The translations under genes were made by a program, and so were the position numbers. Below are positions 1-12,764 of a DNA stretch of 64,000 nucleotides, piece after piece; the first letter of the stretch is position 1; each line of letters starts with the position of its first letter. The notes beneath the pieces were generated by a model. The model saw only the letters and a list, made by a program, of their open reading frames with translations, did not search any database and had not been told where the DNA came from. Source of the stretch: Raffaelea ambrosiae (lineage: Eukaryota > Ascomycota > Sordariomycetes > Ophiostomatales > Ophiostomataceae); NCBI GenBank assembly GCA_002778195.1, contig PCDI01000003.1, forward strand, positions 3,307,913 to 3,371,912, read 5' to 3'.

Positions 1-584
1 TTCCTGGTCTGGGAGAAGGACAACCGCAGTTCATGCAGACGGCTGCTGTCGTCGTCGTCGTCTCTGCCTTTGGTTTTGGTGGCCTTCTGCTGGCTCCCAG
101 CCCCGTCACTAGCACAGGCGACCAGGGCGTCGTCCAGCAGCCGGCTGAGCCGCAGCTCGACAGGTCTGGCCTCTGGGTGCGATCCCACGGAGGAGAGCTT
201 CTTGCGCCTGATCCTGGACGAGCTGGGGAGGCTGGCCAAGAGGTGTGCGCGCAGCGAACACACGCGAGGGTAGTACTGGGCCAGCACTCCATGCTTCACG
301 ACAGGGCCCACAGAAGGAGGGGAGAGAGACAAAGAAGGATGTGAAGAAGCTGGTGCTGGTAAAGGTGTGGGTGGCACCGGGACACTCCGCTCCTTCGGGA
401 GCGACTTGTGCCTTTTCGGACGCGGCGTGTCGTCAGATATCAAAAGGCGGTGATGTTTCTGGGTCTGTGTTGGGCGGCGATGCTGGTCTTTGGTGTTGCA
501 TCGGCCGTCTAGCTTGCTGGTGTCCAGCCTGCTGGTGTCCGCATTGGCGCGGGTCTGCCTCTTTCGCTTCCGTGCGACCGCCAT
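1..584 (-). CDS. tert: Telomerase reverse transcriptase, N-terminal part (gene cut by left edge)
   Basis: Partial gene: reading leftward from an ATG at 584-582, the frame is open for 194 codons to the window edge. The product starts M-A-V-A-R-K-R-K-R, a basic, nuclear-localisation-like start typical of fungal TERTs, followed by a Pro/Ser-rich linker. Around residues 99-133 comes the diagnostic block: GVLAQYYPRVCSLRAHLL, then a Leu-Pro and an Arg-Ile-Arg-Arg-Lys-Lys-Leu segment, then ELRLSRLLDDALVAC near residues 142-156. In fungal TERTs this block opens the N-terminal (TEN-like) domain, which precedes the RNA-binding and reverse transcriptase domains; those would lie left of the window. TERT copies the telomerase RNA template onto chromosome ends in the nucleus. 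No intron is needed in the visible part. Identification rests on recalled family pattern, not on a search. The catalytic domain is not visible, so function cannot be confirmed here. Confidence 0.78.
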   Translation of the reverse strand, partial: MAVARKRKRQTRANADTSRLDTSKLDGRCNTKDQHRRPTQTQKHHRLLISDDTPRPKRHKSLPKERSVPVPPTPLPAPASSHPSLSLSPPSVGPVVKHGVLAQYYPRVCSLRAHLLASLPSSSRIRRKKLSSVGSHPEARPVELRLSRLLDDALVACASDGAGSQQKATKTKGRDDDDDSSRLHELRLSFSQTR

Positions 585-3500
585 TGTTGTTGCGGTGTCC
601 ACGGCGCTGGATGCGCTGGCGATGCGGCGCGACACGACAAGGGATGGCGATCGTAAGAGAACAAGGACGACCCGAGGTACCACCAAGGCCACCGGGGCTA
701 ACTACTTTGTAGCTACCATCTGGGGCGGGCTGGTGTTGGTGCGAGTAGGCAAAGCCAAGAATGGCAGCAAAACCCACACCCGCACACGTCAGCACCCACC
801 GCACACGACCTTTGCGGCCTCCAGTCCCCGGTATGTGGTTCTTTGCGATTGCTGTTTTTCTTGCTGTTCGTTCCTATTCGGGCCCTATTTGGCTTCTGTT
901 TTTGGAGGGCGGCCTTGCTGTTCCTGCATGCGAGTTGGCCCCTACCATTGCGCCACTGGCTCGTCTGTTGGTCGTAGTTCTTTGGCCGGTCTTTGCTTTC
1001 TGTTCTGATTGCTGATTGGCGTTTGCTCACACGCGTTTGTTCCTCTTCTGCCCATTTGTGTTTGGTATTGTCTCTCCCTAGGAGGAGGGGAAGTTTGCGA
1101 CTATGCGACTCCGGCTTCGTCTTTTCTGGTCTCCCTTGCTTCCTTTTTGGTCTACGTGTTGGCACCCATTCGTGTTGGCGTTTCGGCGCAAATTCCCAGC
1201 CAAAAAAGAAAATAAAAAAAGGGGTGGGCCACTACCAAGAGGCACGACAGGACTAAAAGGGGGGGCGAGAAATCCGGCAAATCAAAATAGTTCAGGGCGA
1301 AGAAATGGAGAAGCGAATCAACGAGCAGAAGCAGCGGTAGAAACGGCGAATGACCGGGATATTTTTTTTTTACCTTTGTTCTTTGGCGGCCGGGGGGGGG
1401 GGAACTACGATCGTGGGGCGGGAGAAAAGCAAAGACGGGAGAAAAAGGGAAGATCCAGAAGGATGGTAAACTGGAATGGGAAATAGAAAGTACGAGTACG
1501 AAAAGGACTGCCTAAGGACACAAGAAAGGGCAACGAGAAAGTACAGAGCAAAAGCTCTAAAACAGAAAGAGCGGAAAGAACAGAAAGCGTGGAACGAAAG
1601 AAGACGAGGGAGGTCTGGCCGGGTCGCCCTTTCTGTTTGGGTCGATCTTTGCTTGTCGCGTCTGTCACTCTTCACTTTTTCTCTTTGCTCATTTTTTTTT
1701 GCCTTCACTATTTATTTTTACTTTTTCTCGTTCTATCGGCCGTTTGTTCTTTGTTCAACAAGGAAGCTGCGATCGATCGCGTCGGATAGACGCGTCGCGG
1801 CGATTAACAGTGGGAGCACGGGGCGCGTCCTTTCCTCAAACAGAAAAAGAGAGACAATGGGCACACTCTAAAAATGGGCTAAAAAGAGAGCGATGAAAAA
1901 ATAGAATAGGGCAGCTGTTACGCGCGGGGGTGTAAATGGGAGGCATTTGCTAATACCGACCGACTGCGTACCATGTACTCGTATCCTACATACTACAGTA
2001 CTATGTAACTAGTACTTGTAGGAAGGAGCTCTCCGGTGCGCTGGCGCGCTGTTTTTAGCTCTATCACGAAGACGAGGAGGTGGAATACGACTTGGCCAGA
2101 AAGAAACCCGACAGCACAGCAAGAACAATAGACCACTCCTTCCAACTCGCCAACCCTGGCAAACGGACGGCAGCCCACCCTTGCCCTTGCGGGCACCCTG
2201 GCGCAAGGTCGCATTTTGGCATTTAGCGTCTGGTGCCGAAGGAATACGGCGTGCGCTAGGCGTTTCCGGTCAGTGGTTAGCGGCTCTAAGGTGGCTTTCG
2301 AGTCTCGGATGGCTCTCGTCGGTGGCTTTTGGTGGTATTTGGTGCTTCTGGCGCTGCTTGGGGTGGTGGTCTTATTGTGCTTGAGTGCTTGGACGGAAGT
2401 ACCAACGCTGGGAGGGAGCAGAGATCGAGGAAAAAGCAAAGACGGGGCTGGCATGGCACAGTGTGGGCCGCGATCTACACGGCAGGCAGGGCAAGCCAAC
2501 AAAATGGGCAAAACCGGTTCAGGCACACAGACCTGGGGTGTTTCATGGAGATAGGACGAGGATGTGTTCAAACAAATGCTGTCTGTGGGATGCGACTCCG
2601 GCCAGAATTGCATGACGGCGAGACAGTTGGGTAGATGAAGGAGAAGGGGAAGCGCAGAATTGGATGGTGTCACATACAAAGTACGAGTAATAGGTACCAC
2701 TTCATGGAAATTAAGAGAGCTGTCCGTCTACGACACGTGGTGAAGGTCAAAATATTTAGATATATCGGTACCTAGAACAGTGCGAAGTAAGACGAGCCAC
2801 ACCACAGGAAACAAGCGGTGTTGGAAGGAAGATGAAGGGCTGGCACTATGAATGAAGGATGAGAAGGGGAGGCTGCCGCAGACAGCCGTCGAAGGAGTGA
2901 ACCAGAAGCGAAGGTGAGCAGGGGAAGCCCACAACAAAAGGAGAGCAGAGGAGAACGGGATAGGACGGATGAGATAAGCTAAGTATGTATATGTAAGATG
3001 ACAGGTGCAGAATGCAGGACGCAGGGTGAGAGCCGTGTTCTGGGGCACAGCAGGGGATAAGGGAAGGGGGAAAAGGCGAGAAGGACAGGGCAAAAAAGGC
3101 AAACGACGGGAGGCAAAGACAGAAGGCACAAGCCAGAATTGGAGGACACAAGACAGGGCAGAAGGCAGGAAAGACGGGAGGACAACAGGGGAAACACAAA
3201 AAAGTGCAGGGACTGGAGGCACAGGACGGATTAGCCGCGTGACGGGAGGGTCAACAATAGCCAGTCATTCATCCAGGACGAGAGACAGCCGTGGGAGGCA
3301 GGAAAGAGACGTCCAGGAAGAAACGTGGCAGTGGGAGGAGCGTAGAGGGAGACGAGCTCGGATCCTTCGAGATGCCACTTTGTACTAGCAACAAGAGAGA
3401 ATAGACGGGCAACTGGCAGGGCTGTGGAGGAGAAAGATGAAACAGAGGACAGAGGGGGCAAGAACGAGGCGGTAGACGAGACAGAGGCAGGAGCAAGGTG

Positions 3501-4029
3501 ACAAACGAGCGAAGCGAGGCAGACAAAGGATACGAGGACGGTGTATTTTCAGAAGCGAATTGGAATACGAGGCGAGAAAGCATGTCTGAGCTGGAGGGAG
3601 AAAGTCGACATATAACCGAGCTAGGGGAGATAGGCGATGGAGAAGATTCAATAGAATAGACGATGAAGTGTTGGAATGTGATGCAAAGTTCTTGGCAGAT
3701 TATTGAAATGAGCTGCAAGCTGTTGGAATTGACGACAAAGTGTTGGGGAGAGGTTGAGACACCATCGTAAGCCACCAGAGACAGAGCAGAGACAGAGCAG
3801 ATAGTTACAGAACAGATACAGAAGGGGCGGCAGACATAACCACACCGAGCATTCTGGTGCATTCGCATTCTTACAGACTCCAGCCCGCCCAGCCACTCCA
3901 CTCTCCACCCGCTCCACCTCGTCCGTCGTCGCACTTGCTCTCTGCACCCCCTGTCCGCCTCAAACGCCCGCCGGCCACTCAGCGCGCCGCTCGCCAGGCC
4001 ACATCGCCCACCCTCTGACAGCCATCAGT

Positions 4030-4084
4030 GTCTGCGTGTCTGCGTGTCTGTGTGCGTGTAGGCCTGCATCTGCGTCTGCGTGTG
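4030..4084 (+). repeat. TCTGCGTG/TGTG simple repeat
   Basis: Imperfect tandem of an 8-base unit, TCTGCGTG, drifting into TGTGCGTG and CTGCG. It lies about 0.8 kb upstream of the RhoGEF start in non-coding DNA. Confidence 0.7.
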
Positions 4085-4479
4085 AGTGGATTCGGGTGGG
4101 TTATTGCGTGCATGCAGGCAGGGTAGAGATACTCGCACTTGCCGCTGTGGTGCGGTGTATCTGCCCGTAAATTGTACCGCGCAAACGGAGTGCTCTCGCA
4201 AGTATGGGCAGGGAGAAGCGGCCTTCCCTGTGCCTTTCTGGGGTCTTCCTGCCGTGTCTCACTCTGTGCCCATCCTGTGTTCTTTTGTGTCCCTTCGCGG
4301 CTTCCTTTTGCGGTTCCCTATCCCTTGCGCTTCTCGCCTTGCCCTCGTGCCGTAGGCTCTCCGTGCACGGTCGTGCCTGCCATCCGTAGCCATTCCCCTT
4401 CCTTCCCCGGGCGCCCAGCAAATCCCCTTGCCCAATCGCCCAATCGCTCAGGTCGCAGTTGCCCAATCCGCCCGTACAC

Positions 4480-4740
4480 TCTCTCGTTCTTGCCTTCTCA
4501 ACCAACGAATCCACATCGAGCCCGCACCGGCTTTTCCTCCTCTTTGCTCTCCTCTTTTTTTTTTCCTACCCAGTCGTGTCGCTCCTTCTATTCTCGCGCT
4601 TTCGTCCACACGCCTATTCTTACGCCCATAGGCCCCCATACGCCCACTCTGATCTGATAGGCACGCCCCCCCCCCCTCTAGACCGTCTCTTGCTCGCCAT
4701 CCCTCCCTTTTCTCCCTTCCCACAACAAACGTCTCATCCG
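4480..4740 (+). promoter_or_regulatory. Pyrimidine-rich tract upstream of the RhoGEF gene
   Basis: This stretch is dominated by C and T, with runs such as T10 near 4556 and C9 near 4668. It ends 120 bases before the chosen ATG. Such CT tracts are common in core promoters and leaders of filamentous ascomycete genes; similar tracts precede velB, the DUF3602 gene and the GNAT gene here. Promoter function is inferred from position and composition only. Confidence 0.4.
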
Positions 4741-4858
4741 CGGTTGCGTGTGTGTGAGTCCACTGCCACCACGGCCAGCCAAAGCCATTTGCCCACTACG
4801 ACTCTGCGCGTGTGCGGTTGACCCAACCAGGCCGCAGAGCCTAAATGTCCAGCCTACC

Positions 4859-7800
4859 ATGGACGGCGGCCCTGGAGACGAGGACGATCGCCACCTCGAG
4901 CACACAGTCGCCCACGGCCAGTACTCTGCCCACCACCACGCCCAACACCACCACTACAACTCCCACGACGTCAATCCACATCCCCAGACGCTCGTACCGT
5001 CGAGCTTTGCAGACTACGGCCCGGTAGCCACGAGCGACGGACTGTCCAGCGACGAGAAAGGCCTGTATTTCGCCGGTAATTCGGTCAGTTACGAGCGGAA
5101 TCGACAAGACGAACACCGCGAAAATCTCGAAAATCTCGAAAATCTCGACAATCTCGACCAAACCGTCCGACTCGACAGAGACACGGGCTTCCACCCGAGC
5201 TTCGCCCAGCTCGGCAACCTCGACAGCTCCAGCAGAAGCACTGCTGGCCACGACTACTACGCCTCCTCGCCGCCTCCGCCACAGGCTCCCCTGCTGCCTC
5301 CCATCGACTTCGAGTTGCCTCTGCTCCCTATCGCGTCCCATGTCGTAGCTGGCGACACCTCGGCCTCTCTCAGCCTGCCAGCGGCCCCGGCATTTGCTGC
5401 TGCATCTTCTTCTTCTCCTACCTCGCCGCCGCCGCCGCCACCACTACCCTCGCTCGCTGTCACGGCAGCCGACTACCACGGCCTTGCGTCCGAGGCGGCC
5501 TTTCCATCCACGCCCGTCGACCCACAGGACTTCTATCGTGAGTTTCAGGATACGACGCCCCGGCCTGCTGGTATCGCCATTCCCACAACCTCGACGACCA
5601 TCGCAATACACTCGACAACTTCAACGGCGGCCACAGCCACGGCGGCATCCCTGCTTGCATCACCTGCAACGGCCACCCCCTTGGCCGCCCTCCAGTCAGC
5701 GCCAGGCCAGGCCGGCCTCGATGGCCTGAATGCGAAACACCTGGCTCAGCCGTCCCAGCCGACCCTGAGACAACAGCCATTCTATCCGTCTTTCCCCCAG
5801 CACTCCCAGCAAGCTCCCCGCTCCGTTTCCAACCCGGCCGATCACTCGCGAGTTCCCCTCGGAGGCGGCGTGTCGATCTTTGGCTCGCGCGGCCTTACCA
5901 GTGCTTCCTCGCACACAAGCGTCAAAGACCTCACCAAACGCTTCGACCAGATCACTACGGCCGACTCCTCGTCGCTCTCTCCGCCCTCCTACAACGGCAG
6001 ACTGCGCTCCTCCTCGCGCCCGGGCTACTCCTCGTCCGCCACCACCCGCGGCCGTTCCCCAGGCGCTCCGTTTCTCCGACCTGCCTCACCTTCTTCGTCC
6101 CCAGCCGCCACCACGTCGCGATTGAGGAGCCCAGACAGCCGGCGGGAACACTATCCCCCGGCGCTTGTCGGCAGCCCGCAGTCTTTTGCTAGCCGTATTG
6201 CTAAGCCGCGGACGGCCTCCTTTGGCCAGTCTACGGCGAGCGGCGGCACTGGCACCAGCTTTGCGGCCGGCAACGACGACACCCCCAAAGCCAGCATGGC
6301 CCAGCTCTCGCCTCGCGCAAGCCGGCTGGCCTCGCCGCCGCCGCCGCCGTCTATGCGGGCCAACGGCGGCGGCGGCGGCGGTCTGCTTTTCGGGGAGATT
6401 CTCGCCCAGGACAGCGACCCCTATGCGGTTGGCTACGGCATCAGCTCGACCAGTGTTTCGGGCCAGCAGCCGAGACGGACCTCTGAGTCCAGCGCGCTGA
6501 TCCCGCCGTCCATCGAACACACCGAACCAGATTCGCCCACCGACTGGTACCGCAGCATAGCGTCGCCGCGAGATGGCTCTGTCGGCCAACAGCACCAGCA
6601 GCACCAGCAGCACAGCCATCAGCGTGTCCACGAGCGCCCGCCTTCGGCCCATCGCACGCGGATACCAACCACGAGCCACAAGCGCTCCATGAGCGACCTT
6701 TCAGGGTCCAAGCAGAAGCTGCCACATTCGCCGCCGCCGCCGCGCTCTCGCGCCAACACCCACAATGCCGGCAGCCATGTCCGCATGCCCTCGGCCGACT
6801 CGGTCCGCCAACAGCCCACGAGTCCGTCACGGCTGCCGATTTCGGTCAAGAAGCTCACTGCCGGCTCTGGTAGCACCAGCCCGGCTTCCACCCGGTCTAG
6901 TTCACCCTCGACCACGGTACCACCGCCGCGAAGACCACTCACCACGGCCCGAACCACGCGACAGCAGCAAGCGCAGCACTCGCCGCCATCGGCGGCGTCC
7001 AATGTGAAGGCGCCGCTGAAACGAGCAGCTACACCCACGTCCGCTTCCTCCTCCATGAGCTCTTCCGTCACTCCACGAGCGAAAGCTCCCTACCAGCCTC
7101 CGCCGCCGCCGCCCACGTCTCCGCCGTCCACCCGGAGACAGCTTCCGCCCAGCCACATTGCCACTCCCACCTCGAACGGCCGTCTCAATGCGTACATCTC
7201 CGCGCCACCGCCAAAGCTCTCACCACCCCTGCGCAGCTCGCGTCCACGACAGCCTGTCTCGGCAGCCGCCACGACTGCCGGCGCCTCGACAGGAACCCGC
7301 AGCGGGCGAACATCGGCGGCCGAACGTGGACGCACGTATGCAAACAGCACGCGTGCGTCTGCTGCCAAGCATGAAGGGAGCGAGGCTCGGAGGCGCAAGA
7401 TTGACGTCGGGCCGATCGACTTTGCTCAGCGCCGCGAGACCATCCGTCTGGCGTACAGCAAGTCCATCCGCGAGACGGAAGCCAAGGCAGCGCGGCAGGC
7501 CGCCGCCGAACGCAGGAAGAAGGAGATGGAGGCTGCTGCCCGTGCTAAAGCTCTGGCCGAGGCCGCTGTGCGCGCCCAGTCCGACGCCAGCGCCCGCACA
7601 CCAGGCGCCGCTTCATCCCCGGCCCCTACAACGCCGTCAGCCTCGGCGGCAGCCGCGGCAGCTGCTGGTGGCTCTGTGTCTGTCTCGGCGACTGCAGCGA
7701 CCGTAGAGGCTTCGGCAGCTCTGGCTGCGGCGACAGCCGCGGCTGCCAGTGCACCAGCCCCCTCCACCTCTACATACAGTGTCAACACAAGACCAGTCAC

Positions 7801-10800
7801 TCCTCCTCTTCCTTCACCCACGGCTGCCGCTGCGGCCGTCGCTGCGGCAGCAGCAGCAACGGCTACACCTATTGCTTCTCCCAATGGGCAAACAAAATCC
7901 ATAAAAGAGCCACAACAGCAGCAACAGCCACTACGGATATCAACGTCTGTGTCGGCATTGCAGCAGCAGCCAGACGGTCCTCGGTCGCCCACCCTCGGCA
8001 TCCCTGGCACATTCCCCGATTTTGGCGGAACACCGCCTCGTGTGCCAAGGGATGTCGATGACGACATTCCTCCTCCGTCGGCCACCTCGCAGCGTTCTGT
8101 CGTCACAGAGTTTGACAATGAGGAGCAGACGGAACCTCCGGTTCACGAGTCGACTGGAAGCCCATATAGCCAGACTAATGGGTTTGCGCATGAAAAGGCG
8201 GAATATCGCTCACCTTTTGACTTGGCCACATCGGAGGACCAGGCGAACCAGGCCGAGGTGGGACAACAGCGACAGCTGCCGGCGTTTCCCAGGGCGGAAT
8301 ATCATTACCCCTTTGAGGACGAGACCGCCGTTGCCGAAATCCCCGTCATGATCGAGCAAGAGCCTGCAGCGACACAGGCGGGACAGCCGTTTGACGGCTT
8401 CATTCCAGGCTCCTTCCAGGAGGAAGGCAGCAACGCTGACAACGCAGAGACTGCACGCCCCTTTACGCCGTCTCCGGAAGCCAACCAGCAGCAGCAATCT
8501 GAGTCCGACTCCACCTATGCCACGCCCTTGGGACAGCCACGGAACCCCGGACGTCAGCTTGGGGAAATGCAGGATTCGACCACTGAGATTGACGTTGTCA
8601 CGCCAAGACGCGACAATCCTACCGCAACTCCTGCCACTGATAGCAGCCTGCTGGCGGGTGAAAGTGGCTTGTTGGCAGCCAATCACCACCACCACCACCA
8701 CCACCACCACCACCAACAACACCACCAGACTGCTGTCGCAGTCGACAGCGATGCCGGGGAGCGCATGCCACTCTACCAGGCCGGCCTCGCCTCCGAGTAC
8801 GAGCCTCAGCCTTTCCAGTCCGACTCCAAGCACACCACCGTCACCATCCTCAGCCGTGAGACCGAGCATTCTTCCACCCCTCGTCCTCCCCTGACACGTG
8901 GCGCCACCGAGGACGCCTCCTCGACCTCGCGCCTCGGCCACCTCGAAGACTTCTACACGGGCCCCAGTCTGCGCGACAATGTGGCCGCCCTGCGCGACTC
9001 GGCCTTTGTCTCGTCCGATATTTCAGACGAACTAATCCTGCCGCCTGGCAGCAGCGAGCAACCCGTGCGGACGCCCGAGACCTCCAACAGCCTTACCATC
9101 CCGCCCCTCTTGTCGCCCGCCAACCGCTCCAGTCAGCAGTCTGGCTGGACCGACTTCTCCGTTGAGAGCGCCGATGCCCGCGACTATCTCGCCTCGCGCG
9201 ACTCAACCAACGGCGCAGGCGTGCACAGCACCAACGGCGCCTTTATCCGCATCCGCAACGGTGGCAACGCGGCCGCGGCTGCGCCCCAGCAGCGGTCGCC
9301 GTACCAGTTCGACTCGCGGCCACATTCCATGGCCGAGACCGACCAGCAGCAAGGATACAACAGCAGCAGCGGCATAAGCTATGACTACAGTAACAGCACG
9401 AGCAATAGCAACAGCAACAACAACAGCAACCACCAGCTGGACAGCCACCTAGATAACAACCGCCTGGACAGCTCGGTCGTGTCTCCGCTTGACAAGTCGG
9501 CGCCCAACCATGTCCAGGCTGTCTCTCCCAACAACAGCAGCAGCAGCAGCAACAACAACAACCAGCTGCTTCCCGAGGTCGACACGGGCACAAACTTCTT
9601 CATCCCCTACCTCAGTCCGTCCGACGCAAAGACCGCGGCCGCCACCACCGCCGCCACATCTCCGGCCATCCCGATGCTGCCCGACCATGAGCCGCCGCCT
9701 CCGCCCGTGTCGTCCGACGACCGGAGCTCGTTTGCCGAAGGCTCCAGCGCCTACTACGACTCGTCTCGACCCAACAGCTTCGCACAGCGCGATGACCAAG
9801 GCTCCTTCTCCTACGCGACCGACGACTCCACAGTCCTGACACAGCCGACCCTAACAGCACAGTCGTCCAACCAGGCGTCGGTCGATGTGGCCCGTCAGTC
9901 CATCAGCGGAGCCACCCTAGTTGACGGCGACGTGCGCCAATCCGGCGACGCTGGTGCTCGTGCCAGCACCGCTGGTGCTACAGGCGCGGCTTCCACGAAC
10001 AGCGAGAAGCAGGCGCCGACAAAGGAACAGACGCGCCTCATCCAGCGTCAGATGGTCATCCGCGAGCTCATCGACACCGAGGCCATCTTTGTGCGCGACA
10101 TGAACATTGTTGAGGAGATCTACAAGGGCACTGCCGAGGCCTGTCCCAAGCTCGACGACAAGACGGTCAAGCTCATTTTCCGCAACAGCAACGAGATCAT
10201 CGCCTTCCATACGTCCTTCCTCTCTCAGCTCAAGGACGGTGTCTCCACTGTCTACTCGCCCAAGGGTGCTCGCAAGGCGTCTCCCTTGGCTCGTGAAGGC
10301 TCCATGCGCTCCGAGGCCGGTACTGTCAATTCCATCACGTCTGTCGCTGGCACCCTGACATCCAACTCCAACTCCGCCACCGGCGGCTCCTCAACCAACG
10401 GCAATGCTGTCGAGGCTGAGGACGCCCGCGATCGCCAGACGTCCATCGGCCCTGTCTTCCGCAAGAACATTGACCAGATGCGCGTTGCTCACGAGGGCTT
10501 CCTGCGCAGCAGCGACAATGCCGCCAAGCGTCTGATCCAGATTCAGGAAGATCCCACAGTCAAGGTCTGGCTGAGCGAGTGCAACGAGGTTGCCAAGGAC
10601 CTGACTGCCGCCTGGAATCTCGACTCCCTGCTCATCAAGCCCATGCAGCGCATCACCAAGTACCCCAACCTCATCAGCCAGCTGCTGCAGTACACCCCGG
10701 CCGATCATCCCGATCGTCCCGCCCTCATGGCTGCCCGCACCACCCTAGAGACTGCCATTCTTGACATTAACAAGACCAAGAAGAACTTTGAGCTGGTTGG

Positions 10801-12764
10801 CCAGATCGTCGGCCGCAAGCGCAAGGAGTCCGATGTGCGCGCTGGCTTTGCCCGTGCTTTTGGAAAGCGCGTCGACAAGCTGCAGGCCTCCAGCAGCCGC
10901 CCAACCGAGGATGAGGTGTACACAAAGCTCAATGAGAAGTTTGGTGACGACTACCTGCGCCTGCAGGTCGTCCTCCGCGACGTCGAGTTCTACACCCGGC
11001 AGGTGTCCGCCTATGTCCACGAGTTCTTGCAGCTTCTCTCAGCCATGGAGCTCGTCATGCGCCTGCAGCCAAGTCCCTATCCAGAGCTCGAGAGCAAGTG
11101 GGCCCACTTCAACGTGTCCATGCGTGACATGGAAAAGGTCGCCTTGGACCAGCACCTGTCGCAGGTGCGCAAGCACGTCATCGAGCCCTTTGAGATGGTT
11201 ATCAAGTGTTATGGCAACCCGAGTCTGGCTATGAAGAAGCGTGCCAAGCGCCGCCTCGACTATGAGCGTGCCGTGCAGCTGAAGAAGGGCGGCAAGAAGG
11301 TCGACAAGCAGCTGTCTGACCTGGTGGAGCAGTACGAGGCTCTCAACGAGACCCTCAAGCGGGAACTGCCGATGCTGTCTGCCCACACCGAGAAGATTGG
11401 CAACATATGCATTGCCAACTTTGTCAGCATTCAGGCCCGCTGGTTCGCCATCTGGAAAGACAAGGTCAAGGTCGTCCTCGAAGACCAGCACCAACAGACC
11501 GTCCCCGAAATCGCCGACATTGTCACTACCTTTCAGCGCGAGTACCGCGACATGGAAGAGCACATCAAGCGCACTCTGACCATTATCAACAGGGATGCTG
11601 GCCCGGGCAGCAGCGGCAGCGGTAGCGCCAGTGCCAGTGGCAGCATGGGCATGCTCCGCTCATTGTCGAACAAGCCGTCCGACATGATGTCCTCGCCCCG
11701 CGTCCGTGGTGGCTCGATCAACAGCGACGGCACGCCGAGCCTGCCGTCCCCCGAGTTCACAAAGCGAAACAGCGGCCAGTTTGCCCAGTTTGCCCAGTTC
11801 GTTGTATCATCACCGTCGTCGTCTTCGGTCAACCAGCACCAACAGCTCCAGCCACCCAATTCGGCCGCGTCAGCCAACTCGGGCGCTCTACCCAGCCCAC
11901 ACCAGTACTATTTCCGCGGGGACTACTACGGTGGCATCAATGGCAACGGTAACGCTGCTGGCGGCGGTGCCGGTACAACGACCTCTCCCGGTCTGCTTGC
12001 GCAGTCATCTTCGAACGCGTCCATCGGCTCGCCCGGTGGTGGCGGTGGTGGTCGGCCAGGCACAGGCCGCAGCTACGAATCCAGCAATGCGCAGCGGCCA
12101 AGCATCGATTCGAATATGCAAGGCAGCGGTGGCGTCAGCAGCAGCCAGCCTGGCAACGCACACTACCCACCCAACGCCAGCATGACCAATGCTCTGAACT
12201 TGAACAACAGCCGCCGCGACTCTGGGTCTACCTACAACTCCAACAACGCGTATCCGACCATGCCCGAAATCAATAGCAATGGCGGCAGTGGCGGCAGTGG
12301 CGGCGGTGGAAGGCGGTTCTCGGGTCTGTTCCACTCTGCCCTCCCAGTGAATGACGATGAGCGGTCAGCACGGACAGCTGGCGGCGGTCTTCTCGGTCTT
12401 CTCGACGACGGAAGCCGGCGTTCTTCGCGGGCTTCGTCGCGCGAGAGGAACGGCAATTCGACTACGGCAAGCGGGTACAACATCCTGTGGCTGGCAGCGT
12501 CGTTGTTTGAGTTCAACATTGAAACAAAGACCGAAGCCGGGTACCCATACCTGACGTACCAAGCAGGCGAGGTGGGTTTTTTTCTTTTGGTTTTCGTGCT
12601 TTCCAAAGATTTGATATTATGAGTGCTTTTACTAATAATTTTTATAGATCTTCGATGTCATTGCAGAAAAGGGCGAGCTGTGGCTAGCCAAGAACCAGGA
12701 CGACCCAGCAGAGTTGGTGGGATGGATCTGGTCGAAGCACTTTGCGAAGCTGGCCGACTCGTAG
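4859..12764 (+). CDS. DH-BAR-SH3 Rho guanine nucleotide exchange factor
   Basis: Two exons, 4859-12571 and 12648-12764, 2609 residues. The 76-nt intron starts GTGGGT and ends with an ACTAATAA branch point and TATAG. Splicing restores the second half of an SH3 domain; the unspliced frame ends 17 codons into the intron. Residues 1-1720 are low-complexity and disordered (Pro, Ser, Ala, Gln, His, Asn runs). A Dbl-homology domain spans about 1722-1985, with conserved MQRITKYPNLI near 1929 and a Ser/Thr/Asn-rich insertion of about 55 residues in its first half. A BAR domain follows (about 2001-2249), then a Gly/Ser/Asn-rich linker and a C-terminal SH3 (about 2541-2608). The order DH-BAR-SH3 resembles Tuba/DNMBP-type and fungal BAR-containing RhoGEFs, which activate Cdc42/Rho GTPases at curved membranes; the target GTPase is not predictable here. 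A start at 4748 is in frame, but 4859 has the better context (ACCATGG) and an ordinary N-terminus. Confidence 0.9.
5121..5158 (+). repeat. 12-base coding tandem repeat (E-N-L units) in RhoGEF
   Basis: Three to four copies of a 12-base unit (GAAAATCTC and variants) encode the run ENLENLENLDNLDQ in the disordered N-terminal region. The period keeps the reading frame. Confidence 0.75.
8684..8713 (+). repeat. (CAC)10 histidine tract in RhoGEF
   Basis: Ten consecutive CAC codons follow AAT and precede a Gln/His run. It is a trinucleotide microsatellite inside the disordered region, so copy number may vary between strains. Confidence 0.9.

Larger units (their letters stand above)
585..4858. other. 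Gene-free interval between divergent tert and RhoGEF genes
   Basis: About 4.3 kb with no reading frame that looks coding. Short frames on both strands (longest about 235 codons, 1993-2700 minus) have low-complexity or T/C-driven composition and no recognisable motif. The stretch 2750-3660 is purine-rich on the plus strand, and 4480-4740 is strongly pyrimidine-rich just before the RhoGEF start. It should hold the divergent promoters and 5' leaders of tert (leftward) and the RhoGEF gene (rightward). Confidence 0.6.

Noticed and set aside
1993..2700. Minus-strand 235-codon frame in the tert-RhoGEF interval
   Set aside because: No motif, uneven composition, and nothing to suggest splicing partners.
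4748..4858. Upstream in-frame ATG extending the RhoGEF by 37 residues
   Set aside because: The extension is Cys/Pro-rich leader-like sequence; the ATG at 4859 has an ACCATGG context and begins a typical acidic, disordered N-terminus.
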